Source: AC-49 sp963817035
Lineage (GTDB): Bacteria; Actinomycetota; Thermoleophilia; Solirubrobacterales; Solirubrobacteraceae
Assembly: GCA_963817035.1 (NCBI GenBank)
Contig: CAWFMM010000004.1
Span: forward strand, 930,001 to 994,000
Length of the DNA stretch: 64,000 nt
Direction: 5' to 3'
The notes beneath the pieces were generated by a model. That model was not told where the DNA came from, did no database searches, and was given only the letters and a program-made list of their open reading frames with translations. This document shows, piece after piece, positions 16,832 through 24,342 of the stretch; position 1 is the first letter of the stretch; each line of letters opens with the position of its first letter. Position numbers and translations under genes: made by a program.

Positions 16832-17872
16832 GTGACCGTGGAGCATCGGCAGTCCAGCGATCGGGAGCTCGACTCCCGGTTCGATGACCTCTCGCAGGAC
16901 GAGCCGCGACGACTGCGCAACGGCGTCGTCTCGCTCCTCCTGCTCGGCGTCCTCGTCGGCGCATTGGTCTTCGCGGTTCCTGGACTGGACTCAGTCGGCG
17001 ATCTCATGGTCGAAGCGCAGCCGATCTGGCTGGTCCTCGCGGTCGTCGCCGAGGTCCTGTCGTGCCTCAGCTACGTGCTCGCGTTCCAGCTCGTCTTCTG
17101 GCGCGCGCCACGGCTGCTCGCCACCCGCATCGCCCTGGCCGAGCTCGCGTTCGGCGCCGTCCTGCCGGTCGGCGGCGCCGGCGGCGTCGCGATCGGGGCG
17201 TGGATCGCCCACGCCAAGGGCATCTCGCTGCGGCGCTTCATGGAGGGCTCGGCCGTGCTCTTCCTCCTGACCAGCGCCGTCAACGGCGCGACGCTCGCGG
17301 TCGCCGGGCTGCTCGTCGCCTGCGGCATCCTGCCCGGTGCGCACCCGATCACTCTCGGCCTGCTGCCCGGCCTCTTCGGTGTCGCCGCGATCGCCGCGTT
17401 CCTGCTCATCCTGCCGATCAACAACCGCTTCCCGCCGACCGACGACTCCGGCCGCGCGGGGCGCTGGCTCGGCGAAACCGCGACCGTCGTGCGCCGCACC
17501 CGCGACACCGTCTTTCAACCGCACTGGCGACTCGTCGGCGCGTTCGGCTACATGTGGTTCGACATCGCCGCGCTCTGGCTCTGCTTCCGCGCGACTGGCC
17601 ACACGCCATCGCTCGGCGTCCTCACGCTCGCCTACGTCATCGGCTACATCGGCAACATCGTCCCGATCCCGGGCGGCATCGGCGCGGTCGACGGCGGCTT
17701 GATCGCCGCGCTGATCCTCTACGGCTTCGGCTCGACCGAGGCCGCCGCCGCGGTGCTCCTGTACCGCGCGATCGCGCTGTGGATCCCGACCCTGCTCGGG
17801 CTCATCGCGCTTGCCCGCCTACGTCCGTCGCTGCACGAACCGGTCACGCCGCGGGTCGTCGAGGGCGGCTGA
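16832..17872 (+). CDS. YbhN/UPF0104-type membrane protein (lysylphosphatidylglycerol synthase TM-like)
   Basis: 346 residues with about eight membrane helices after a charged N-terminus (VTVEHRQSSDRELDSRFDD). The family pattern includes a Gly-rich motif in the helix LAFGAVLPVGGAGGVAIGAW, VIGYIGNIVPIPGGIGAVDG (the most conserved segment of this family) and a last helix LLYRAIALWIPTLLGL. Relatives are the flippase part of MprF and other proteins thought to move lipids or isoprenoid-linked sugars. The start is uncertain: GTG at 16793 would add 13 residues; GTG at 16832 is chosen because the product then begins with a hydrophilic cytoplasmic segment. It stands next to the DsbA-like gene but is convergent with it. 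Confidence 0.8.
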   Translation: MTVEHRQSSDRELDSRFDDLSQDEPRRLRNGVVSLLLLGVLVGALVFAVPGLDSVGDLMVEAQPIWLVLAVVAEVLSCLSYVLAFQLVFWRAPRLLATRIALAELAFGAVLPVGGAGGVAIGAWIAHAKGISLRRFMEGSAVLFLLTSAVNGATLAVAGLLVACGILPGAHPITLGLLPGLFGVAAIAAFLLILPINNRFPPTDDSGRAGRWLGETATVVRRTRDTVFQPHWRLVGAFGYMWFDIAALWLCFRATGHTPSLGVLTLAYVIGYIGNIVPIPGGIGAVDGGLIAALILYGFGSTEAAAAVLLYRAIALWIPTLLGLIALARLRPSLHEPVTPRVVEGG

Positions 17873-17899
17873 GGCGGGCGCAGATGATCGCGATCGTCG

Positions 17900-18601
17900 T
17901 CAGCAGCCGTCGACGCCGCACGACTCGCCGTCGGCCGTCTTGGCGGAGGCGACCATCGCCAGCGGCGGGCGCCGCTCCCAGCCGCGCTCCAGCAGGCCGA
18001 GCAGCGTCTGCGGCGGCTGCGCCCCCGCAGCGCCGAGCTGGCGATCGACGACGAAGAACGGGACCGCGCTGATCCCGAGCTGGTTGGCGGTGACCTCGTC
18101 GGCGCGAACCTCGTCGGCGAACGCCTGGCTGCTCAGCAGCGCATCGACCTCGTCGGCGTCCAGCCCGACCTCGGCCGCCAGCCGCGCCAGCGTGCCGGCG
18201 TCGGAGACCAGCTCGCCCTCGGTCAGATAGGCCCGCATCAGGCGTTCCTTCATCTCGTCCTGCTTGCCGTGCTCGGCGGCGAGGTGGGTCAGCCGATGCG
18301 CGTCGAACGTATTGCCGCGCCGTGCGCGATCGAAGTGAAACTCGAGCCCGTCGGCGGCGGCGGTCTCGGTCATCTGCGCGAGCAGGCCGAGCGCCTCGTC
18401 GCGCGTCTTGCCGTACTTGCTTACGAGGCTCTCGGCGCTGTCGCCCTCGCGCTCGGGCGGCGCGCCCGGATCGAGCTCGAAGCTGCGCCACGTGACGCGG
18501 ACCTCGTCGCGGTGCTCGAACGAGGCGAGCGCCGCCTCGAAGCGGCGCTTGCCGACGTAGCACCACGGGCAGGCGATGTCAGACCAGATTTCGACGTCCA
18601 T
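17900..18601 (-). CDS. DsbA-family oxidoreductase, FrnE-like
   Basis: 233 residues. The N-terminus MDVEIWSDIACPWCYVGKRR has the thioredoxin-fold active site CPWC (Cys11 and Cys14) used by FrnE and 2-hydroxychromene isomerase relatives. Further matches are FDAHRLTHLAAEHGKQDEM and the cis-Pro motif AVPFFVVDRQLGAAGAQPPQ. The C-terminus ends ESCGVDGC with two extra cysteines. There is no signal peptide from this start, so the protein should be cytoplasmic. A longer reading from 18721 adds 40 residues that look untranslated. It is divergent from the GAP-family gene with only 55 nt between starts. Confidence 0.9.
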   Translation of the reverse strand: MDVEIWSDIACPWCYVGKRRFEAALASFEHRDEVRVTWRSFELDPGAPPEREGDSAESLVSKYGKTRDEALGLLAQMTETAAADGLEFHFDRARRGNTFDAHRLTHLAAEHGKQDEMKERLMRAYLTEGELVSDAGTLARLAAEVGLDADEVDALLSSQAFADEVRADEVTANQLGISAVPFFVVDRQLGAAGAQPPQTLLGLLERGWERRPPLAMVASAKTADGESCGVDGC

Positions 18602-18656
18602 CGAACAAGCGTAGCGAGGCACAGATACCGGCCTGACGCGTGGGTAGGGTACGCCC

Positions 18657-19340
18657 GTGGGTTCCACTTTCGGCTGGGCCGTTGCGGCGGCCTTCAATCC
18701 CACCCTGCTTGCGGCGGTCACGACGATGCTGCTGCTGCCCCACCCGCGTCGGCTGCTGTTCGGCTATGTGCTCGGCGCCGCGATGACGAGCATCACGCTT
18801 GGCGTGCTGATCGTCTTGGAGTTCTCGGACCCCGACCGCACCGTCAGCACCGCCAAGCACACGGTCAACCCGATCATCGACATCACGCTCGGGGTGCTGC
18901 TGCTGGTGATCGCGTTCGTGATCGGCACGGGCCGCGACAGGCGCCGCCAGGCGCGGCGCGCACGCAAGAAGGCCGCCAGGGCCGACAAGGCGCCGCCGAG
19001 ATGGCGCCAGACGCTCGAGAAGGGCACGGCACGGACGACGTTCGTCGTCGGCGCGATGCTCACGCTGCCCGGCGGGGCCTACCTCGCCGGGATGAACGAG
19101 ATCTCCAAGCAGGGCTATGACCACGCGCAGGTCGTCGTCGCCGTCGTGCTCTTCAACGTGGTGATGCTGATGCTGATCGAGCTGCCGCTGCTCGGTTCGG
19201 TCATCGCGCCGGACTGGACCGACCGCAGCGTGCAAACGCTCAGCGCCTTCCTGCGCCGCGACGGCGGCCGGATCGCGCTGTGGGTGGCGGTCGTGCTCGG
19301 CGTTTGGCTGGTCACGCGCGGGATCGTGGAAGCCCTCTGA
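18657..19340 (+). CDS. GAP/Sap-family (SfLAP-like) membrane protein
   Basis: 227 residues and six predicted helices: two near the start, one around residue 75-90, then a basic loop (RDRRRQARRARKKAARADK) and three more after residue 120. The motifs FNPTLLAAVTTMLLLPHPRR, LPGGAYLAGMNEI and ELPLLGSVIAPDWT match the GAP family that includes the mycobacterial sulfolipid-addressing protein Sap. Members are linked to export or placing of cell-envelope lipids. The start is GTG. No specific substrate can be named. Confidence 0.75.
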   Translation: MGSTFGWAVAAAFNPTLLAAVTTMLLLPHPRRLLFGYVLGAAMTSITLGVLIVLEFSDPDRTVSTAKHTVNPIIDITLGVLLLVIAFVIGTGRDRRRQARRARKKAARADKAPPRWRQTLEKGTARTTFVVGAMLTLPGGAYLAGMNEISKQGYDHAQVVVAVVLFNVVMLMLIELPLLGSVIAPDWTDRSVQTLSAFLRRDGGRIALWVAVVLGVWLVTRGIVEAL

Positions 19341-19352
19341 TCCACCGAGGCC

Positions 19353-19724
19353 TCAGTCGTCGCCCTGACCGCCGCCCGAGTCGTCGCCGGACCCGCTGCC
19401 GGCCGGCGGGACGGAACTTGTGCTCGGTGTCACGGGGACGACAGGGACGACAGGGACGAGAGGCGGCGACGGGCTCGACTTCGTGGTCGACTTCGTGATC
19501 GGAACGGTCACCGTCACCGTCGTCGTACGGGATGGGGCGCTGTGCGCATGGTGCTGCGTGGTCGGCGGGGCGACCAGGCGCGCGCCGAGGCCGGGCGATT
19601 CCGCGGCCACGCCGATGTGCTGCGCCGAGATCCGGCTTGCGAGCAACGCCACGCCGACGGCGAGCACCAGCCCGAGCAGCGCGAGGGCGACGACGAGCGT
19701 CGACTGGCGCGACGGAGCCCTCAT
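19353..19724 (-). CDS. Small signal-anchored Ser/Thr/Pro-rich protein with GDD end (co-transcribed with kinase)
   Basis: 123 residues. One N-terminal membrane segment (STLVVALALLGLVLAVGVAL) is followed by a disordered tail rich in Thr, Ser, Val and Pro (TTTVTVTVPITKSTTKSS, LVPVVPVVPV), ending GDDSGGGQGDD. The start codon overlaps the kinase stop by 4 nt, so it is the third gene of the regulator-kinase operon. Three small proteins of this neighbourhood end in GDD (this one, 21933-22412 and 25830-26159), which suggests a related set of cell-surface proteins. It is not recognised by family. Confidence 0.75.
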   Translation of the reverse strand: MRAPSRQSTLVVALALLGLVLAVGVALLASRISAQHIGVAAESPGLGARLVAPPTTQHHAHSAPSRTTTVTVTVPITKSTTKSSPSPPLVPVVPVVPVTPSTSSVPPAGSGSGDDSGGGQGDD

Positions 19725-21112
19725 GCGGTCACCGCCCGCGCCCCGTCATCGGTCGGCGTGGCAGGCGCCGGCGGTCCGGCGGGAACGACCAGTGCGGCGA
19801 CGGCGCCGCCGCCCTCGCGCATCCGCAGCGTGGCCTCGCCGCCCCACCCTCGCGCGAGCGAGCGGGCGATGGCCAGCCCGAGCCCGCTACCGGCGGGCCC
19901 CCCGGTTGCGGCGCGTCCGCGATGAAAGCGCTCGAACACCTGCTCCTCCTCGCCCGGCGCCGGTCCGGGGCCCCGGTCCCGGACCTCGATCAGCCCCGGC
20001 GTCGCGACGATCTCCACCTCGGCTGTCGATGCCCCATAGGCCAGGGCGTTCTCGACGAGCACGTCGAGCGCGCGGTCCAGCTCCTCGGACGCGCACCACC
20101 CGATCGCGCCGGGCCCGGCTGCGGGAACGCTGAGGACGACGCCGCTGCCGGCCGCGGCGCTCTGGAATCGCCGCGCCGCCCGCAACGCCGCCGCGTGGAG
20201 GTCGCATCGGACCAGGTTCGCCGGGCGCTCGCCGGCGCGGCTGAGCACGAGCAACTCGTCGACGATCTGGGCGAGCCGATCGACCTCCTGCGTCGCGTCG
20301 TCGAGGTCCTCGGCCTCGAGTCGCAGCCGCAGCCCGGTGAGCGGGGTGCGTAGCTGATGCGAGGCATCGGCGACGAACTGCCGTTGCGCGTCGAGCAACC
20401 CTGAGAGGCGGGAGGTCATCTCATTGAACGACCGGGCGAGAGATCGCTGTTCGGCGCTGCCCTCCTCGATCGCTCGTGCGCCGAGGTCACCGTCGGCGAC
20501 GCGGCGCGCGGCGCGCTCGAGGCGGCGCAGCGGGCGGGATATCTGGCCGGCGATCAGCGCACCGGCGACAAGGCCGAATGCGAGCACCGGGAGGGCGACG
20601 AGCAGGAGCTCGATGATCGTCGTGCGGACCGCGCTGTTGACCTCGGCGACGCTCTGGGTGACGCGCGCCGCGCCGATGACCACGCCGGCGCGCCGGATCG
20701 GCACCGCGGTGACCAGGAGATCGCTGTTCAGCGTCGCGCTGTGGCGTGTCCCCTGCTGAGCGCTCCCGGTGAGTGCGGCGGCCAGCTCGGGACGTTTGCG
20801 CGAGTAGACCGCGCCGAGGTCTCGCGGCCCCGCGCTGTCGGCCACCAGCGTTCCCGTCGCGTCGACGACGACGACGCGCCCACGCACGGTGCGCGCGGCC
20901 GTCGTGACGAGCGGCGACAGTCGCGCGCGGTCGGCCGGATTCAGCAGACCAACCGCGGAGGCGGCGACGAGATCGGCCTGGCCCCGGGCCTGCGAGCGGA
21001 CCTCGGCGCCGACGCGGTCACGCAGGCTCAGCGCGAGCGGGATCTCGAGCGCGACGGTCGCGAGCAGCACGACGTAGGCGAACGCGAGCAGCAGCCGTGT
21101 CCTCAGCCGCAT
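19721..21112 (-). CDS. Sensor histidine kinase (HAMP-HisKA-HATPase)
   Basis: 463 residues from the ATG at 21112, 8 nt after the regulator's stop. Order: TM1 (residues 8-28), an extracytoplasmic domain of about 130 residues (AARTVRGRVVVVDATGTLVA), TM2 (170-192), HAMP (RRLERAARRVADGDLGARA), an H-box FVADASHQLRTPLTGL with His252, N-box LVENALAYG, then VRDRGPGPAP and SGLGLAIARSLARGWGGEA. The kinase is complete. It pairs with the OmpR/PhoB-type regulator just upstream on the same strand. The longer frame from 21268 adds 52 residues that overlap the regulator and is rejected. The signal it senses is unknown; its exported loop faces the same compartment as the small anchored proteins coded on both sides. 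Confidence 0.93.
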   Translation of the reverse strand: MRLRTRLLLAFAYVVLLATVALEIPLALSLRDRVGAEVRSQARGQADLVAASAVGLLNPADRARLSPLVTTAARTVRGRVVVVDATGTLVADSAGPRDLGAVYSRKRPELAAALTGSAQQGTRHSATLNSDLLVTAVPIRRAGVVIGAARVTQSVAEVNSAVRTTIIELLLVALPVLAFGLVAGALIAGQISRPLRRLERAARRVADGDLGARAIEEGSAEQRSLARSFNEMTSRLSGLLDAQRQFVADASHQLRTPLTGLRLRLEAEDLDDATQEVDRLAQIVDELLVLSRAGERPANLVRCDLHAAALRAARRFQSAAAGSGVVLSVPAAGPGAIGWCASEELDRALDVLVENALAYGASTAEVEIVATPGLIEVRDRGPGPAPGEEEQVFERFHRGRAATGGPAGSGLGLAIARSLARGWGGEATLRMREGGGAVAALVVPAGPPAPATPTDDGARAVTA

Positions 21113-21120
21113 GCCGGCAC

Positions 21121-21807
21121 CTACGTGGCGTCCGCGGCGAACCGGAATCCGACGCCGCGCACGGTATGGATGAAGCGCGGCTGGGCCGGATCGTCTCCGA
21201 GCTTCGCCCGGAGCCAGCCGACGTGGACGTCGAGTGTCTTGGTCGAGCCGAACCAGTTGGTGTCCCATACGTCAGCCATCAGATCCTCGCGCGTGACGAC
21301 GCGGCCCGGCTCCTGGGCCAGGCGGACGAGCAGGTCGAACTCCTTGCGCGTGAGCTCGATCTCGTGATCGTCGACGAACACCCGCCGTGCTCCCGAGTCG
21401 ATCTTCAGTCCGTCGATGTCGATCAGGGCCGGCGGCGGGGGTGCGGTGCGGCGGAGCACCGCGCGGATGCGTGCCGCGACTTCGCGTGCGCTGAACGGCT
21501 TGACGACGTAGTCGTCGGCTCCAAGCTCGAGCCCGACGACCCGATCGGTCTCGGTGCCGCGAGCGGTCACCATCACGATCGGCACGTCCGACTCGCGACG
21601 CAGCGTGCGCGCGACATCGCGTCCATCCCCGTCGGGCAGCGTGAGGTCCAGCAGGACCAGGTCCGGGTGCAGCTCGCGCGCCATCTCAAGCGCCGTCGCG
21701 GCGGTCCCCGCGACGAGCGTCTCGAAGCCCTCACGGCGCAGCGCCTCGGCGAACGGCTCGGATATTGAGCGCTCGTCCTCGACGAGCAACACGCGTGGAA
21801 CCGCCAT
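21121..21807 (-). CDS. OmpR/PhoB-family response regulator
   Basis: 228 residues. The receiver domain has the acidic pair in LLVEDERS, the phospho-acceptor Asp54 (LVLLDLTLPDGDG), Thr in MVTARG and Lys103 in DDYVVKPF. The winged-helix domain reads ELTRKEFDLLVRLAQEPGRV, TKTLDVHVGWLRAKLGDD and FIHTVRGVGFRF, all family-typical. OmpR/PhoB proteins bind as dimers to tandem direct repeats spaced by about one helical turn. Such repeats (CTTNNCC, 11-bp period) lie in this gene's own upstream region at 21846-21875 and again at 25766-25795, which makes this regulator the likely binder. First gene of a three-gene operon with the kinase and a small anchored protein. Confidence 0.95.
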   Translation of the reverse strand: MAVPRVLLVEDERSISEPFAEALRREGFETLVAGTAATALEMARELHPDLVLLDLTLPDGDGRDVARTLRRESDVPIVMVTARGTETDRVVGLELGADDYVVKPFSAREVAARIRAVLRRTAPPPPALIDIDGLKIDSGARRVFVDDHEIELTRKEFDLLVRLAQEPGRVVTREDLMADVWDTNWFGSTKTLDVHVGWLRAKLGDDPAQPRFIHTVRGVGFRFAADAT

Positions 21808-21845
21808 TGGCCGAGCGTACTCGCGGCAGGGCCCGTGCCATCAGG

Positions 21846-21875
21846 GCTTTACCGAAGCTTTGCCAGGGCTTGCCA
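21846..21875. promoter_or_regulatory. Three-fold CTTNNCC direct repeat, 11-bp period (likely regulator binding site)
   Basis: GCTTTACC at 21846, GCTTTGCC at 21857 and GCTTGCCA at 21868, each starting 11 bp after the last; the third lacks one T. They lie between the response-regulator start and the divergent gene at 21933. Tandem repeats with an 11-bp period are the usual target of OmpR/PhoB-type regulators. The same arrangement occurs at 25766-25795, which argues against chance. Confidence 0.65.
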
Positions 21876-21932
21876 CGGACCTTTCGCGGTCGTTGTCAGG
21901 GTCGTCGGACCTCGAATGAACAGGAGTCCGAC

Positions 21933-22412
21933 GTGAGATCCATCGCCAGCCACCTCAGCGTCGCCGCCGCCGCCCTGCTCGCCGGCGGCATCGGAGCGGC
22001 CGCGGTCACGCGCTCGCCTCCACCGGCGCGCGTCGCGGTCGCCGCGGCCCCGCCGCGGCCCGCGCCCGTCGAGGTCCGGACCGTCGTGGTGACCCGCACG
22101 ATCCACCGCGTGCACCATGTGCACGCCAGGGCGTCGCGCCGCAGCGCCGGCGGTTCGTCGCCGCGTGGCGGCGGCGCCCGTCCTGTGCGCAGCAGTCCCG
22201 TTGTTCGCAGCGCACCGATGCAGCCTGCGGCGGCGCCCGCTCCGGCGCCGATCCGGGTCGCGACCCACACGAGCTCCCCGGTCAGCCAGCCGGTGTCGTC
22301 CGCGCCCGCCGCGTCCAAGGTGACCACGCGCACCAGCGGTCACGGTGGCTCGTCCGGCGGCGGCGACGATGGCGGCGAGAGCGGCGACGGTGGTGGTGGC
22401 GGCGATGACTGA
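21933..22412 (+). CDS. Small signal-anchored His/Arg/Gly-rich protein with GDD end
   Basis: 159 residues from GTG at 21933; AGGAG lies 6 nt before it, which decides this start over an upstream ATG at 21765 that would run through the operator. One membrane segment (HLSVAAAALLAGGIGAAAV) is followed by an Arg/Val/His stretch (VVVTRTIHRVHHVHARAS), a Pro/Ala linker (MQPAAAPAPAPIRVATHTSS) and a Gly/Asp tail ending SGDGGGGGDD. The gene overlaps the next by 8 nt. The tail of THTS followed by a GDD end is like that of the 25830 product. Low complexity prevents family assignment. Confidence 0.7.
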   Translation: MRSIASHLSVAAAALLAGGIGAAAVTRSPPPARVAVAAAPPRPAPVEVRTVVVTRTIHRVHHVHARASRRSAGGSSPRGGGARPVRSSPVVRSAPMQPAAAPAPAPIRVATHTSSPVSQPVSSAPAASKVTTRTSGHGGSSGGGDDGGESGDGGGGGDD

Positions 22413-22770
22413 GCGCCGCCTGCACTCCTCGTGGACGACCACCGCGGCGATCGGCATCTTCGTCGCGCTGATCACCCTCCTCGCCGTTCAGATGCGCGTC
22501 GGGCGGGATCCGGCGCTGGGCGTCGCCCGCAAGCCGCCGGTGCCGGTCGCGGTGGCGCAGGTTGCGCCGCGCCGGGTGCTGATCAAGCGCGTCGTGCGCC
22601 GCGTGATCGACGAGGTCGTCATCCAGGACGCCCGCCCCAGTGCTCGCGTGAGCGCGCCGGCGACGGACGTCGTCACCGCCGCATCCGCCGTCGTACAGCC
22701 CACATACACCCCCGCGGCCCCGGTCTACGTCGCCCCAGCGCCCGCCCCGATCGTCACGAGGACATCATGA
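22405..22770 (+). CDS. Small signal-anchored protein with QMRxGxDPAL motif
   Basis: 121 residues. The ATG at 22405 gives a short basic start and a membrane helix (TTTAAIGIFVALITLLAV), then QMRVGRDPALG. The 25830 product has QMRTGHDPALA at the same place, so the two are probably related. The rest is Val/Pro/Ala-rich (KPPVPVAVAQVAPRRVLIKR, TPAAPVYVAPAPAPIVTRTS). Its end overlaps the ApbE start by 4 nt (ATGA), so it belongs to the ApbE operon and its production is coupled to it. It probably stands on the outer face of the membrane. Confidence 0.72.
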   Translation: MTERRLHSSWTTTAAIGIFVALITLLAVQMRVGRDPALGVARKPPVPVAVAQVAPRRVLIKRVVRRVIDEVVIQDARPSARVSAPATDVVTAASAVVQPTYTPAAPVYVAPAPAPIVTRTS

Positions 22771-23750
22771 GTCTCAACGCAGATATCACCTTCCCCGCCA
22801 TGGGCTCCGAGATCCGGCTCGTGATCGGAGCGCCGTGCGAGCCGGGATCGCCCGACCCCGACCAGGCTGCCGTCGAGTCGCGCGAATGGGTGCGTGACTT
22901 CGACTCTCGTCTCTCGCGCTTCAACCCGGCCAGCGAGCTGTGCGCGCTCAACGCCGACCCGCGCACGATCGTTCCCGCGTCGGCGCTGCTGCGGGCCGCG
23001 GTGGGCGCCGGGCTGTGGGCCGCCGACCGCTCGCATGGGCTCGTCGACCCGACGCTGCTCGGAGAGCTGGAGGCCGCGGGCTATGCGAGCTCCCGCGACG
23101 ACTCGACGCCGGCACCGCTGGTTCAAGCGCTCGCGGCCGGGCCTCCGCGCCGGCCGGCCGTGCCGCATCCAGCGGCACGCTGGCGCACGATTCGCGTCCT
23201 CGACGACCGCGCGGCGATCGAGCGGCCACCGGGTGTGCGCTTCGACACCGGCGGGTCCGGCAAGGGCCTGGCCGCTGACGCGCTCGCGCATCGGCTGGCG
23301 GGCTACGAGCGCGTGGCCATCGACTGCGGTGGCGACATCCGGCTCTCGGGCTCGGCGGCCTGGGAGGTCCCGTTCGATGTCGTCGTCGTGCATCCGCTCA
23401 CAGGCACGGTGGTGCACCGCCTCCCGCTGCGCGCGGGCGGCGTTGCGACCTCGGGCCTCGACGTCAACGTCTGGCGACGCCCCGATGGCACCTACGCTCA
23501 CCATCTAATCGATCCGGCGACCGGCGAGCCGGCGTGGACAGGCGTCATCGGCGCCACAGCGGTCGCGCCGACCGCGCTCGAAGCGGAGACCCTGGCCAAG
23601 GCCGCGATCCTGGTTGGGCCGGATGGTGCACGGGCGCTGCTCGCCGACCACGGCGGAGTGATCTTCCTCGACGACGGGACCACCGAGATCGTCGATACAC
23701 CCGCCCCGGCGCGGCTGCGCGTCGGCCCCCGGCTCCGGGAGGTCGCGTGA
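22767..23750 (+). CDS. apbE: ApbE-type FAD:protein FMN transferase
   Basis: 327 residues. Family motifs: FPAMGSEIRLV at the start, DSRLSRFNPASEL, GLVDPTLLGELEAAGY, VRFDTGGSGKGLAADALAHR, DCGGDIRLSG, GGVATSG and HHLIDPATGEPA. These belong to the enzyme that cleaves FAD and joins FMN to a Thr or Ser of partner proteins. The C-terminal Mg-binding stretch, usually ADALAT, reads EAETLAKAAILVG, so Asp is replaced by Glu and Thr by Lys. The protein has no visible signal peptide or lipobox, so it may act inside the cell. No neighbour carries a classical FMN-binding domain. It is coupled to the small protein upstream and lies 1 nt before the heme protein gene. Confidence 0.88.
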   Translation: MSLNADITFPAMGSEIRLVIGAPCEPGSPDPDQAAVESREWVRDFDSRLSRFNPASELCALNADPRTIVPASALLRAAVGAGLWAADRSHGLVDPTLLGELEAAGYASSRDDSTPAPLVQALAAGPPRRPAVPHPAARWRTIRVLDDRAAIERPPGVRFDTGGSGKGLAADALAHRLAGYERVAIDCGGDIRLSGSAAWEVPFDVVVVHPLTGTVVHRLPLRAGGVATSGLDVNVWRRPDGTYAHHLIDPATGEPAWTGVIGATAVAPTALEAETLAKAAILVGPDGARALLADHGGVIFLDDGTTEIVDTPAPARLRVGPRLREVA

Positions 23751-23751
23751 G

Positions 23752-24342
23752 ATGACCGGCTATGACCCCCTTCTGTACGGATGGTGGCTCGCAAGTCGCG
23801 CCTCCGGGATCACCGCGTTCATCCTCGCCTCGATCTCGGTCGGCATCGGCCTGACGATGGCCGGGAAGCTTTCGCGGGCGCCCGGGCGCGCGAAGAAGCT
23901 GCGCCAGATCCATGAGCAGGCGGCGATCGGCGCGCTCGTGGCGATCGGCGTCCACGGGCTGACCCTGCTCGGCGACGTGTGGCTGCATCCGGGTCTGGCC
24001 GGGATCGCCGTCCCGTTCCATATGGCCTACCGGCCGCTGACGACCGGGCTGGGCATCATCGCGGGCTACCTGGCCGCGCTGCTCGGACTGAGCTTCTACG
24101 TGCGCCGGCGCATCGGTACCCAACTCTGGCGCAAGGCTCATCGCCTGACGATCGTCGTGTGGCTGATGGCCGGCGTTCACGCGCTTGGCTCGGGCACCGA
24201 CGCCACGACGCCGTGGATGCGCGCGATCCTCTTGGCCTCAGCCGTGCCGATCGGCGGACTGTTCATCGCGCGGGTGCTCGGCCCGCGCCGTCGGCGTCGT
24301 CGGCGCGCGCTCGCACCGGTGGCACAGGGGCAGGCGTCGTGA
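23752..24342 (+). CDS. Ferric-reductase-like transmembrane cytochrome (bis-heme)
   Basis: 196 residues and about six membrane helices. Two His pairs have the spacing expected for two stacked b hemes: His54 and His68, and His130 and His143 (RQIHEQAAIGALVAIGVHG and KAHRLTIVVWLMAGVHALG). This is the core of the ferric reductase/NADPH oxidase/YedZ-type transmembrane domain, here without the flavin and NAD domains. Those may be replaced by the separate reductase and ferredoxin coded just downstream. The C-terminus is very basic (RRRRRR). Start ATG 1 nt after the ApbE stop; its end overlaps the reductase start by 4 nt (GTGA). Likely role: carry electrons across the membrane. Confidence 0.83.
   Translation: MTGYDPLLYGWWLASRASGITAFILASISVGIGLTMAGKLSRAPGRAKKLRQIHEQAAIGALVAIGVHGLTLLGDVWLHPGLAGIAVPFHMAYRPLTTGLGIIAGYLAALLGLSFYVRRRIGTQLWRKAHRLTIVVWLMAGVHALGSGTDATTPWMRAILLASAVPIGGLFIARVLGPRRRRRRRALAPVAQGQAS

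Noticed and set aside
22345..22412. GGN-rich stretch as a tandem repeat or CRISPR-like array
   Set aside because: It codes the Gly/Asp tail of a small protein; there are no regular spacers.
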